Shown here one piece after another: positions 50,513 through 58,251 of a stretch of 64,000 nt of DNA; the stretch's first letter is position 1, and each line of letters opens with the position of its first letter. The notes beneath the pieces were generated by a model. The model was not told the DNA's origin. It saw only the letters and a program-made list of their open reading frames with translations, and ran no database searches. Origin of the DNA: Leeuwenhoekiella marinoflava DSM 3653. Lineage in GTDB: Bacteria; Bacteroidota; Bacteroidia; Flavobacteriales; Flavobacteriaceae. Where the stretch lies: the NCBI RefSeq assembly GCF_900129005.1, contig NZ_FQUN01000007.1, positions 235,428 to 299,427 of the forward strand, written 5' to 3'. Position numbers and translations under genes: made by a program.

Positions 50513-52345
50513 TTAGATCATTTTAGATAGTGTGATACCTTCTTTAAAGGCATTTAGTTTGGTTGAAAAATCTTCGTTTTTAAAATAACGAGGGATAATT
50601 TTTGGCGGATTAAGCAATTCTCGTTGCGTTAAATCATTAATAATATCAACGTGTTTCAATGCGAATTTCCCAGCCAGTAGCGGCTTTAAATCTCCGCCTT
50701 TGCCTAAGTAATCCCGAAGTTCTACGAGACCTTTTAGGTAGATAATATCTTTTAAAAAACCACCTCCCTGAAACATTCTGGAGGTGATATTAAATGCACG
50801 TTGTTTTGTAAAACCATAATCAGTATATAAATGATGAAAAACCGATTTGAAGTCTGCGCCATTCATCAAATCTTCTCCTGCAACGACACGCCCGGCTAAA
50901 ATGCGGAGCCGGTTCCCGGTAAGGCCACCTCCTAAAAATTCAGAAAGTACAGCAATACCTTCTTGCGTAGCGTCATAATCAGCAAAGCCGGCAGAAAGCT
51001 GACTCAAGGTCTGCTGACTTCCGTTAAAATGGGTGAGTGCGTGTGTGCCTATCTCGTGCTGAATTAAGGCCTGAGCTTCATCGGTGGTCATTTTATAATC
51101 TTCCGGTAAATACAATTCGCCATTAGAAACCATAATGATATTGACATCATTTCTTATGTGAACCGTACCTTCATAATGCGGAGCTTGTTCCTTAAAGAAA
51201 TCAAATTCAGCTTGCGCCATTTTTTGAAACTGATGTGCATCAATTGTTTTTTCTATAATTTCCTCGTGATTTTCAGGAATGGTTTCTAGAATGAGTTTTG
51301 CTTCGGCTAAAACATTGCGTGGCACACCTTGATATAGGCGAATACTGCTATAAAAGAAATTTTTAGAACCTCGTTCTTTAAGCATCGTAAGCTCTTTGTC
51401 TAACTCTTCGCGCTTTTCATTGTATAAATGGGATAGCGAAGGATCATCAATCTCATCAATTCTTAAGTTGTACAATTCGCGTTTGAGCAAATCGGGATCT
51501 ACCGGAAGCAAGCGATAATGATACGAGTCAATTTCTTCAAATTTGGTTTCAAAAAACTTTTTACGCAGCGCCTGAATATTTACCGGAGCAACTAACCATA
51601 AAAATTCATAGCGCGATTGAATCTCGGTAATCTGGCGGTCTATTTTTAAAACTTCTTTGTGAATACGTCTGCGTCCCAGTGTGTGATAACTATGAATATT
51701 TGATGTGGTTTGTACTCTAATAAACTCATAGATTGTTTTCTGAATCGCTTTAGCGAATCTGTCTCTAAACATTCTAAAATAAAGCGGATACACCTTCCCA
51801 GATTTGTTGCCATACACTGGTGGAAGCTCTAGCCCTAACAATGTTCCTCCAGCGCTTTTGACCTCGTCAAGGTCTATCAACGACTCATCACCGGGTTTCT
51901 GTCTGTCTTTAGTGTGACTTATTTTAGCATCCAATTTTACTTTGTACCTTCTGCTGTCTATTGCCGAAAGTTCTTCAGAAAGAGTTTCTAAGGAAGCCGG
52001 TAGTTTATTAGTCGGGCCTTTAATGATAAAGCTTGTGCTGTTTGGTTCACCGCGATACAATTCAACTAAAATAAACGAGCCAAATCGCTCAGCCATTTTA
52101 GCTGTAAGTTTTTTGATAAAATCTCTGAAATATTCGAAATGAGAGTCACCTATAATGAGATACGAAGCTCCTGTTCTGGCGAGACGGAGCGTAGCTTTAT
52201 CATTAGGTTTTTTACGGTAAATAAGTAATGCAGGGACATCATGCTCAAGCACGAGAAAACCGCTATAAGGCAAATCGCTCATCGTGCGTTTTCCGGGTTC
52301 TAAATCGGCTAAAAGATCTATGGTTTCGTTTAATATGCTCTTCAT
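50513..52345 (-). CDS. DUF1704 putative metallopeptidase (QEGLA-motif type)
   Basis: This 610-residue protein belongs to the group annotated as flavohemoglobin-expression-modulating QEGLA-motif proteins. It carries a zinc-peptidase-like HEIGTH at 430-435 in ALIQHEIGTHALTHF, and QEGIAVLSEFLGGGLTGN at 461-478 supplies a possible third-ligand glutamate. Eukaryotic DUF1704 proteins of the MATCAP type are tubulin detyrosinases with the same HExxxH arrangement. A carboxypeptidase-like activity is therefore likely but unproven here. It is the first gene of a three-gene operon, with a palindromic operator-like site 46 bp upstream of its start. Confidence 0.85.
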   Translation of the reverse strand: MKSILNETIDLLADLEPGKRTMSDLPYSGFLVLEHDVPALLIYRKKPNDKATLRLARTGASYLIIGDSHFEYFRDFIKKLTAKMAERFGSFILVELYRGEPNSTSFIIKGPTNKLPASLETLSEELSAIDSRRYKVKLDAKISHTKDRQKPGDESLIDLDEVKSAGGTLLGLELPPVYGNKSGKVYPLYFRMFRDRFAKAIQKTIYEFIRVQTTSNIHSYHTLGRRRIHKEVLKIDRQITEIQSRYEFLWLVAPVNIQALRKKFFETKFEEIDSYHYRLLPVDPDLLKRELYNLRIDEIDDPSLSHLYNEKREELDKELTMLKERGSKNFFYSSIRLYQGVPRNVLAEAKLILETIPENHEEIIEKTIDAHQFQKMAQAEFDFFKEQAPHYEGTVHIRNDVNIIMVSNGELYLPEDYKMTTDEAQALIQHEIGTHALTHFNGSQQTLSQLSAGFADYDATQEGIAVLSEFLGGGLTGNRLRILAGRVVAGEDLMNGADFKSVFHHLYTDYGFTKQRAFNITSRMFQGGGFLKDIIYLKGLVELRDYLGKGGDLKPLLAGKFALKHVDIINDLTQRELLNPPKIIPRYFKNEDFSTKLNAFKEGITLSKMI

Positions 52346-52390
52346 TCTGCAATATTTGAGTAACCAAATTAGCAGAAAGAACTATCTGTG

Positions 52391-52402
52391 GCAAACGTTT
52401 GC
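52391..52402. promoter_or_regulatory. GCAAACGTTTGC palindrome, candidate LacI-type operator
   Basis: This exact 12-bp palindrome lies in the 165-bp gap upstream of the DUF1704 operon, 46 bp before the start. The CAAACGTTTG core resembles sites of LacI/PurR-type regulators. The strand relation suits repression or activation of the operon. The regulator is not in the window. The rest of the gap shows nothing else clear. Confidence 0.4.
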
Positions 52403-52510
52403 GTAGTGAGAGCCTCAGGTTTAAGAGAAGTTTGGCAGGAACGCAGCTTGCTTTAACACCGCCTTAGCGAAGTTGAGTGAAATTTTCCTGAAAAGTATTT
52501 GAGATTCAGT

Positions 52511-53125
52511 TTAAAATAGTCCGTTTATCTCAGCATCTATTTTATTAATGATATCACCTAAATCTTCAGGGTTATCTACAAAATTAATGTTGTCTACATC
52601 AATGATTAATAAGTTTCCTTTGTTATAATCGTGAATCCAGGCTTCATAGCGTTCATTCAATCTACTTAGATAATCTATAGAGATTGAATTTTCGTATTCT
52701 CTTCCACGTTTGTGAATCTGAGCTACCAAGTTTGGAATGCTGCTGCGTAAGTAAATGAGTAAATCAGGGCCCTGTACAACACGTTCCATCAATTCAAAAA
52801 GCGAACTGTAATTATTAAAATCCCGGTTAGTCAACAAACCCATGGCATGAAGGTTAGGCGCAAAAATATGTGCATCTTCATAGATTGTACGATCTTGAAT
52901 GACTTCTTTCCCGCTTTCCTGAATCTCGAGCAATTGTCTAAAACGACTGTTTAAGAAATATACCTGCAGGTTAAAAGACCAGCGTTCCATCTCGTTGTAA
53001 AAATCATCCAGATAGGGGTTGTCTACCACATCTTCAAACTGCGGCTGCCAGTTGTAATGTTTTGCAAGAAGAGTGGTGAGAGTGGTTTTTCCGGCGCCAA
53101 TGTTGCCTGCAATAGCTACGTGCAT
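52511..53125 (-). CDS. Deoxynucleoside kinase (second copy in the window)
   Basis: This 204-residue dNK phosphorylates deoxyribonucleosides such as dA or dG for salvage. The P-loop is AIAGNIGAGKTTLTTLL. Other motifs are QPQFEDVVDNPYLDDFY, the DRT-type EVIQDRTIYEDAHIF with catalytic residues, and the lid RGREYENSI. It is a single domain, unlike the HPPK-fused kinase at 11.3-12.4 kb. Its start lies 4 bp after an exported protein gene, so the two may be cotranscribed. The exact substrate is not readable. Confidence 0.9.
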   Translation of the reverse strand: MHVAIAGNIGAGKTTLTTLLAKHYNWQPQFEDVVDNPYLDDFYNEMERWSFNLQVYFLNSRFRQLLEIQESGKEVIQDRTIYEDAHIFAPNLHAMGLLTNRDFNNYSSLFELMERVVQGPDLLIYLRSSIPNLVAQIHKRGREYENSISIDYLSRLNERYEAWIHDYNKGNLLIIDVDNINFVDNPEDLGDIINKIDAEINGLF

Positions 53126-53129
53126 GGGA

Positions 53130-53924
53130 TTAAGATTTAGGTAGGTTTAGTTTGTAGATTGAGATTGAATCAAGACGGTAAAGATACAGGTTTCCTGCTT
53201 TCAAATAAAATTGATTGCTGTCTTGCGGAAGGTTTTTTAGCAATTGCCATTTGGGATGTTTGTCAAGCTGTATAAAAAGCTTATCGGCCTGCATACTGAA
53301 CAACTTCTCATCAAATAAAAAGAGGTTAGAAATAGCTTCGTTTTTTTGCTTGCTAAGCAAACTCCCATATTGATTGTAGTGGTATAAATAGGCTTCGGTT
53401 AAAACCCAGCAGGTATTAAAGTCGCTCGCCATCGCAAGAGCGATTTCAGGCTGTGGTGTAAAATTACTGTCTACTTTATTGTTTTGATAATCAAAAAGCT
53501 CCAGATGTTGTAAATCGGTGTTGAAGATCCAAAGTCGGCTGTCGCTTGCTGTGCGGGCGTGGCTTACATTTCTAAAGGATTGAGATTCGTTAAAGTTGAT
53601 TCGTGTAATTTCATTTAAGGTATTGTCAAGAATAAGCACAGTATTGGTTTCAGCATAAAAAACCGTGATGCGTAACGGGTTTAAAAGATCTACAGAACTT
53701 ATTTGTCCCAATCTTAAATCGCTAAACTGAATAGTTTTCTCCTTGCTCTTTTTATAAAGTGCGCGATCTTTTAGGTAATAGAAATTTCCGTAAGAATCCA
53801 CCCCAATAAATTGATCAGCTTTGAGATGGCTAATGGTATCTAATGGAGTTGTGGTTACGGCAGTTGTATCCTGAGCGTTTATCACTGGTGAAACTAAAAG
53901 CATTAAAAAAAGAAGAAACCGCAT
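53130..53924 (-). CDS. Exported propeller-like protein of unknown function
   Basis: This 264-residue protein has a signal peptide (LLFLMLLVSPVINAQ) and a repeated strand pattern (VDSYGNFYYLKDRALYKKS, LRLGQISSVDLLNPLRITV, TNTVLILDNTLNEITRI, SDSRLWIFNTDLQHLELFD) that looks like a small beta-propeller. No catalytic motif is recognised. The localisation is probably periplasmic or outer-membrane associated. It overlaps no other gene and lies 4 bp upstream of the dNK on the same strand. The pairing recurs in Flavobacteriaceae from memory, but no function is known to me. Confidence 0.7.
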   Translation of the reverse strand: MRFLLFLMLLVSPVINAQDTTAVTTTPLDTISHLKADQFIGVDSYGNFYYLKDRALYKKSKEKTIQFSDLRLGQISSVDLLNPLRITVFYAETNTVLILDNTLNEITRINFNESQSFRNVSHARTASDSRLWIFNTDLQHLELFDYQNNKVDSNFTPQPEIALAMASDFNTCWVLTEAYLYHYNQYGSLLSKQKNEAISNLFLFDEKLFSMQADKLFIQLDKHPKWQLLKNLPQDSNQFYLKAGNLYLYRLDSISIYKLNLPKS

Positions 53925-53974
53925 AATGGAAAAATACGAAAAAGAAGTTTTGCGGTTCGACTAAATAGATAATC

Positions 53975-54095
53975 TTAACGTGTCAATTTATATCCTGAAC
54001 CTCTTACATTAATGATTTGTATACTTTCACCTTTTGCGAGTTTTTTACGTAGTTTTGAGATGAAAACATTAATACTATCATTAAAGAAAGGATGG
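53975..54095 (-). pseudogene. C-terminal remnant of a second OmpR-type response regulator
   Basis: Translated on the minus strand this fragment reads VFISKLRKKLAKGESIQII and then VRGSGYKLTR before a stop. That is the last 35-40 residues of a winged-helix domain, almost the same as the end of the full regulator 0.2 kb upstream (KLAKDESIQIINVRGYGYKL). The upstream part of the gene is missing and the fragment has no start. It looks like the remnant of a tandem duplication followed by deletion. The remainder of the gap 53925-54172 shows no other gene. Confidence 0.8.
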
Positions 54096-54172
54096 ATAAA
54101 ACGGAATTTTTTTAAGATTTTAATGGAGATATAGAAATTTTAAAAATCAACAAGCAAGGCAAGCTTTGGAAT

Positions 54173-54856
54173 TCAATAGGTCAGTTTATAGCCGTAGCCT
54201 CTCACATTAATGATTTGTATGCTTTCATCTTTTGCCAGTTTTTTACGCAGTTTAGAAATAAACACATCCATGCTTCGTGCAGCAAAAAAATCATCAGAAT
54301 TCCAAAGTTTGTTGAGGATTAGGCTGCGGTCTAAAACCTGATTTTTGTTTTTTATAAGATGAAATAATAAATGCGCTTCCCGGTGAGTAAGCAAAACGAG
54401 TTCGTCATCTTCAAACTGCAAAGTTTGTTTAGGGAAGTTAAACAGATAACCTCCAACTGTAATAATATCTGAACTTTTCTGCAGCTGTTTGCGCTGCACT
54501 AGATTGTGAATGCGGACGATAAGCTCTTCCATACTAAAGGGCTTTTTGAGATAGTCGTTGCCACCTATGCTAAAGCCTTCAACAACATCATTGGTTTGGG
54601 ACTTTGCCGTGAGAAAAATAATAGGGATGCTATCATCTTCTTGACGGATTTCTTTAACAAGGGTAAAACCATCTTTTTTCGGCATCATTACATCAAGTAC
54701 CAGAGCTTCGTAATTTTTTTCTTGAAATAATCTTAAAGCTCTTTCTCCGTCATCAACCAGATCAACTATAAAATCTCGGGTTTCTAGACTTTCTTTTACA
54801 ATCTGTCCCAGAGCAGCTTCATCTTCGGCTAAAAGTATGTATGTTTTTTCAGGCAT
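54173..54856 (-). CDS. OmpR/PhoB-family response regulator
   Basis: The protein has 227 residues. The receiver domain has acidic-pocket residues in LAEDEAALG, the phospho-acceptor Asp in ALVLDVMMPKKDGF, IFLTAKSQTNDV and the switch Lys in GNDYLKKPFS. A winged-helix DNA-binding domain follows from about residue 130 (LLTHREAHLLFHLIKNKNQ, VFISKLRKKLAKD, NVRGYGYKL). OmpR-type regulators bind direct repeats. Three GTTAAC repeats lie beyond the kinase gene and are the best candidate site. The start overlaps the kinase stop by 8 bp. Confidence 0.94.
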   Translation of the reverse strand: MPEKTYILLAEDEAALGQIVKESLETRDFIVDLVDDGERALRLFQEKNYEALVLDVMMPKKDGFTLVKEIRQEDDSIPIIFLTAKSQTNDVVEGFSIGGNDYLKKPFSMEELIVRIHNLVQRKQLQKSSDIITVGGYLFNFPKQTLQFEDDELVLLTHREAHLLFHLIKNKNQVLDRSLILNKLWNSDDFFAARSMDVFISKLRKKLAKDESIQIINVRGYGYKLTY

Positions 54857-56360
54857 TGGGGAGTTGTATTTTAAAAGTGGTTTGATTTGCTACAGAAACG
54901 CTGATGCTTCCACCGTGTTTTTCAATGATCTTTTTGGTGTAATACAAGCCGATACCAAAGCCTTTTACGTCGTGTGTATTGCCTTTGGGTACTCGATAAA
55001 ACTTTTCAAAAATCTGTTTGATTTCGGTCTTGTTTAAGGTGTTGTCAGAGTCTGTAAAGCTGATCGTGTAGCTTTCATTAGCTGAATTTAAAGAAACTTC
55101 AATTGCATCGCCGCCATATTTTACCGCATTGTCGAGCAAATTATTAAAGGCGTTATCCAGATGAAAAGCATCTCCCATAATCCAGTTGTTTTCCCTAAAA
55201 CTAGTAAACTTGATACTTTTTTGAGGTGCCAGCGTTTGATGTTTTTGAACCAAATTCTTTAAAATTTCATTCAGATTAATCTCTTCTTTGTTTAGAGAAA
55301 GCTCGTTACTATCTAGGGTTGCGGTTTCCAGTAATTTTTCAACCATAATCGTGAGTTTATCCAGTTGGGCGGTTGAGGTATTCACATAGTTGCCGGTTTT
55401 AACGGGATCATTTTCGGTATTAAAATTTTTGATTCCTTCCAGCGCAACGCTGATAGTCGCAATAGGTGTTTTAAACTCGTGGGTGATGTTGCTGATAAGG
55501 TCGTTTTTAACTTCGGCAAGTTGTTTTTGTCGATTGATGATTTTAAGTAGAAATAGAAGGCAGACGATGACGGCACTTATTAAAATTGTCGAGAGGATAA
55601 TACCGCCTATAATTCTTTTAAAAAGAGTGGCTTTAATGTTTGTAAAATATAAATTTAGCGAACTGTCTTTAGGCAAAAAACTACTTGTAGAATAGGTGCG
55701 CTGTCCAGACCGATTTTTTATATCTTGATTTACTATTTGTTTTAAACCTTTAGAATTTATAAACTCTAAAGATTTAGCAATATTGATATCTCTTCTTTGT
55801 AATTCAGCATCGAGAAGACTATCCATTTTTTCAAGTTGAAGCGTGTCTTCGGTAATCGAAATGACAACTTTTGACGTAAAAACAGACCACGGATTTTTAC
55901 TAACGCTATCCTTAATCTGTAAATGTCTTGCTGTTTTGAGTAAGGTATCTAAAGTGCTCTTTTTGTTGAATTCATCAAATGAATCTTTTAGTTCAACAAA
56001 GCTGTCTATGGCTTTTCCTCTTAAAACTTTTATGCCTTTTATGTTTTGTGGGTTTATACTGTCTATTCCTTTAAATTCTTGACTACTGATATCAATTTTT
56101 TTTATAAGACTGTCTATTTGTACGGAAAGTGCATTTTTAGGTGTGGAAATTTGATCTGAAAAAAAGTCAATTGTATTTTTTTGAGCTAAAATAGTATAGT
56201 AGTTGTCTACAGCATTATCCAGACTGGCTTGTAATTCATCAATAAGTCTGAAGCGTTCTGTTTCATAATTTTTTATGTTCCAATAAAACTGAATGGAGAG
56301 TGTAACGAGTATTACAACGCTGATAAAGTAGATTAAGACAAGATAACTTCTGTTTTTCAT
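54849..56360 (-). CDS. Sensor histidine kinase
   Basis: This 503-residue membrane kinase has transmembrane helices at about 6-25 and 255-278, enclosing a periplasmic sensor region of about 230 residues with no recognised fold. The dimerisation domain has the phospho-acceptor His in DLISNITHEFKTPIATIS. The ATP domain has NLLDNAVKYGG (N box), FTDSDNT, and KGFGIGLYYTKKIIEKHGG (G box). It is cotranscribed with the response regulator, sharing 8 bp. Divergent to it are the GLPGLI and receptor genes, which are its likely targets. Confidence 0.94.
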   Translation of the reverse strand: MKNRSYLVLIYFISVVILVTLSIQFYWNIKNYETERFRLIDELQASLDNAVDNYYTILAQKNTIDFFSDQISTPKNALSVQIDSLIKKIDISSQEFKGIDSINPQNIKGIKVLRGKAIDSFVELKDSFDEFNKKSTLDTLLKTARHLQIKDSVSKNPWSVFTSKVVISITEDTLQLEKMDSLLDAELQRRDINIAKSLEFINSKGLKQIVNQDIKNRSGQRTYSTSSFLPKDSSLNLYFTNIKATLFKRIIGGIILSTILISAVIVCLLFLLKIINRQKQLAEVKNDLISNITHEFKTPIATISVALEGIKNFNTENDPVKTGNYVNTSTAQLDKLTIMVEKLLETATLDSNELSLNKEEINLNEILKNLVQKHQTLAPQKSIKFTSFRENNWIMGDAFHLDNAFNNLLDNAVKYGGDAIEVSLNSANESYTISFTDSDNTLNKTEIKQIFEKFYRVPKGNTHDVKGFGIGLYYTKKIIEKHGGSISVSVANQTTFKIQLPNA

Positions 56361-56400
56361 ACTTCAAATGTAAATTCAAATTTCCAGAACAGATTCTCCG

Positions 56401-56426
56401 GTTAACACACGTTAACACTGGTTAAC
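56401..56426 (+). promoter_or_regulatory. Three GTTAAC direct repeats at 10-bp spacing, candidate response-regulator site
   Basis: GTTAAC occurs at 56401, 56411 and 56421, with starts exactly one helical turn apart, each followed by AC, AC or GC-type bases. They lie in the 125-bp space between the kinase and the GLPGLI operon, just upstream of a -7-like box. Direct repeats on one face of the helix are the classical binding pattern of OmpR-family regulators. Confidence 0.6.
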
Positions 56427-56448
56427 GCTTTTGTTTTAAAGGCTTGTG

Positions 56449-56456
56449 CATCTTTG
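56449..56456 (+). promoter_or_regulatory. -7-like box for the GLPGLI operon
   Basis: CATCTTTG departs from TAnnTTTG only at the first base. It lies 23 bp after the third GTTAAC repeat and 29 bp before the ATG at 56486. The repeats would sit where an activator contacts RNA polymerase. Confidence 0.45.
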
Positions 56457-56485
56457 TTTCAGAATCAATCACAAATCAAACCGTT

Positions 56486-57307
56486 ATGAAAATCAAAATG
56501 CTATCTATTCTTGTATTTCTTCTCGTTTTTACGGGAGCATTAATCGCCCAGGACTTTCAAGGTGTGGCAACCTACAAAAGCAGACGTCAGGTAGACCTAA
56601 AAATGGAAGGTAAAAATATGACCGATGCGATGCAGAAACAGCTTACAGAACAACTCAAAAAGCAATTTGAAAAAACCTATACACTCAGCTTCACTCGTAA
56701 TGAATCGCTTTATAAAGAGAATGAAAAGCTGGCAACACCAGATGTAGCTTCTTCAGGAGGATTTCAGATCAAGGTGAGTCAGAGTCAGGATATTTTGTAT
56801 AAAAATACTTCCGAAAAACGCTATGAGCGACAGGAAGATGTTTTGGGTAAACTATTTTTAGTTCAGGATTCTTTACAAATGCCACAATGGAAATTGGAAA
56901 AGGAGACTAAATCTATTGGAGATTACACCTGTTTTAAAGCTACCCGTAGCGAAGAAGTTACCAACCAAACTTTTGAATCAGACTCTATGAAAACGGTTGA
57001 CACTACGTATTCTAAAACGGTAACCGTGTGGTATACGCCTCAAATCCCGGTAAGTCATGGACCTGCGATGAATTGGGGTTTGCCGGGTTTAATTCTTGAA
57101 GTGCAAGATGGGAAACAAAGTATTTTGTGCAGTCAGATTGTAATCAACACTGATGAGAAAATAGATATCGAAGCTCCGGAAGGAGGCAAAATAGTAGACG
57201 AAGCCAGTATAAAGGTCATTCAAGAAGAGAAAATGAAAGAATGGATCGAACGCAACAGCAGCAACCGTGGAGACGGCAATAGTTTTACGATTAAAACAGG
57301 TGGGTGA
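56486..57307 (+). CDS. GLPGLI family exported protein (copy 1)
   Basis: This 273-residue protein starts with a signal peptide (MLSILVFLLVFTGALIAQ) from the ATG at 56486; an in-frame ATG at 56444 would add 14 residues ahead of it. The family name motif is seen in MNWGLPGLILEVQDG near residue 195. The N-terminal half has QKQLTEQLKKQFEKTYTLSF and the end is Ser/Arg/Gly rich. GLPGLI proteins are exported and common next to outer-membrane receptors, but their function is not established. It is the first gene of a three-gene unit with a near-paralogue and a receptor. Confidence 0.9.
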   Translation: MKIKMLSILVFLLVFTGALIAQDFQGVATYKSRRQVDLKMEGKNMTDAMQKQLTEQLKKQFEKTYTLSFTRNESLYKENEKLATPDVASSGGFQIKVSQSQDILYKNTSEKRYERQEDVLGKLFLVQDSLQMPQWKLEKETKSIGDYTCFKATRSEEVTNQTFESDSMKTVDTTYSKTVTVWYTPQIPVSHGPAMNWGLPGLILEVQDGKQSILCSQIVINTDEKIDIEAPEGGKIVDEASIKVIQEEKMKEWIERNSSNRGDGNSFTIKTGG

Positions 57308-57372
57308 TTTTCAATTTGAATGTTAAACCTTTATGAAAAACAGAAGTCAAACAGCGATAAACCTTTTGACTT

Positions 57373-58197
57373 ATGAACATTCAATCTTTATTTCTGGTTC
57401 TTGCGCTGGTTCTAACAACTGCAGAGCTTCAGGCACAACAATTTGATGGAGGTATTGCTACCTATCAATCTAAAACTTCATTTGATTTTGAGAATTTTGG
57501 CAGTCGCGAAATGAGCGAGCAAATGAAAAAACAGTTTGCAGAGCGCATGAAAAGTCGGCTCGAAAAAACATTTACCCTCTCTTTTACTAAAGACGAATCT
57601 ATTTACGAAGAAGAAGAAAAACTAGAAACTCCGGGAACCGGTGGTGGAATGCGTTTTATGGGAGGTGGTTTTTCGCAAGGCGGAATCTACAAGAACATCG
57701 CTGATGATGTATATGCCCGTGAAAATGATCTGATGGGAAAGAGTTTTTTAGTAAAAGACACGCTGTCTAAATTAGACTGGAAGCTAGAGAAAGAAAGTAA
57801 AATGATTGGTCAGTATGCGGCTTTTAAAGCTATTGCAATTCGTAAAAGAGATGTAAATCCTTTTGAAGCAATGCGTCGCGGTAGAGAAGAAGATACTACA
57901 GCAGTTGACATGCCTAAAGAAGAAGTGATCACGGCCTGGTATACCCCACAGATTCCCGTGAGTCAGGGGCCAGATGAATACTGGGGACTTCCCGGCCTAA
58001 TCTTAGAAGTGAGTGCCGGTCGTACCGTGATTTTGTGCAATAAGATCGTGATTAACCCAAAAGAAGGTCTGGATATAGAAACTCCTAAAAAAGGTAACAA
58101 AGTCTCTCGTGCAGAATATGAAGAGATTGTAGCCGAAAAAACTAAAGAAATGGCAAAGCGTTTTGGTAATGGTAGACGCAGAGGCCCGGGGCAGTAG
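57373..58197 (+). CDS. GLPGLI family exported protein (copy 2)
   Basis: This 274-residue protein has a signal peptide (SLFLVLALVLTTAELQAQ) and the motif YWGLPGLILEVSAG near residue 208. It aligns with copy 1 along most of its length (QMKKQFAERMKSRLEKTFTL against QLKKQFEKTYTL) but has a Gly/Met-rich insert near residue 95 (GGGMRFMGGGFSQGG). The end is Arg/Gly rich. The tandem copies arose by duplication. It lies 65 bp after copy 1 and 54 bp before the receptor gene. Confidence 0.9.
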   Translation: MNIQSLFLVLALVLTTAELQAQQFDGGIATYQSKTSFDFENFGSREMSEQMKKQFAERMKSRLEKTFTLSFTKDESIYEEEEKLETPGTGGGMRFMGGGFSQGGIYKNIADDVYARENDLMGKSFLVKDTLSKLDWKLEKESKMIGQYAAFKAIAIRKRDVNPFEAMRRGREEDTTAVDMPKEEVITAWYTPQIPVSQGPDEYWGLPGLILEVSAGRTVILCNKIVINPKEGLDIETPKKGNKVSRAEYEEIVAEKTKEMAKRFGNGRRRGPGQ

Positions 58198-58251
58198 AGG
58201 TTGATTTTCTCTTTATTTCTTCAACGAACAACGAACAAGCTTTAACCAAAT

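Noticed and set aside
53925..54172. A complete second two-component system
   Set aside because: Only the last part of the regulator is left. No receiver domain or kinase sequence precedes it.
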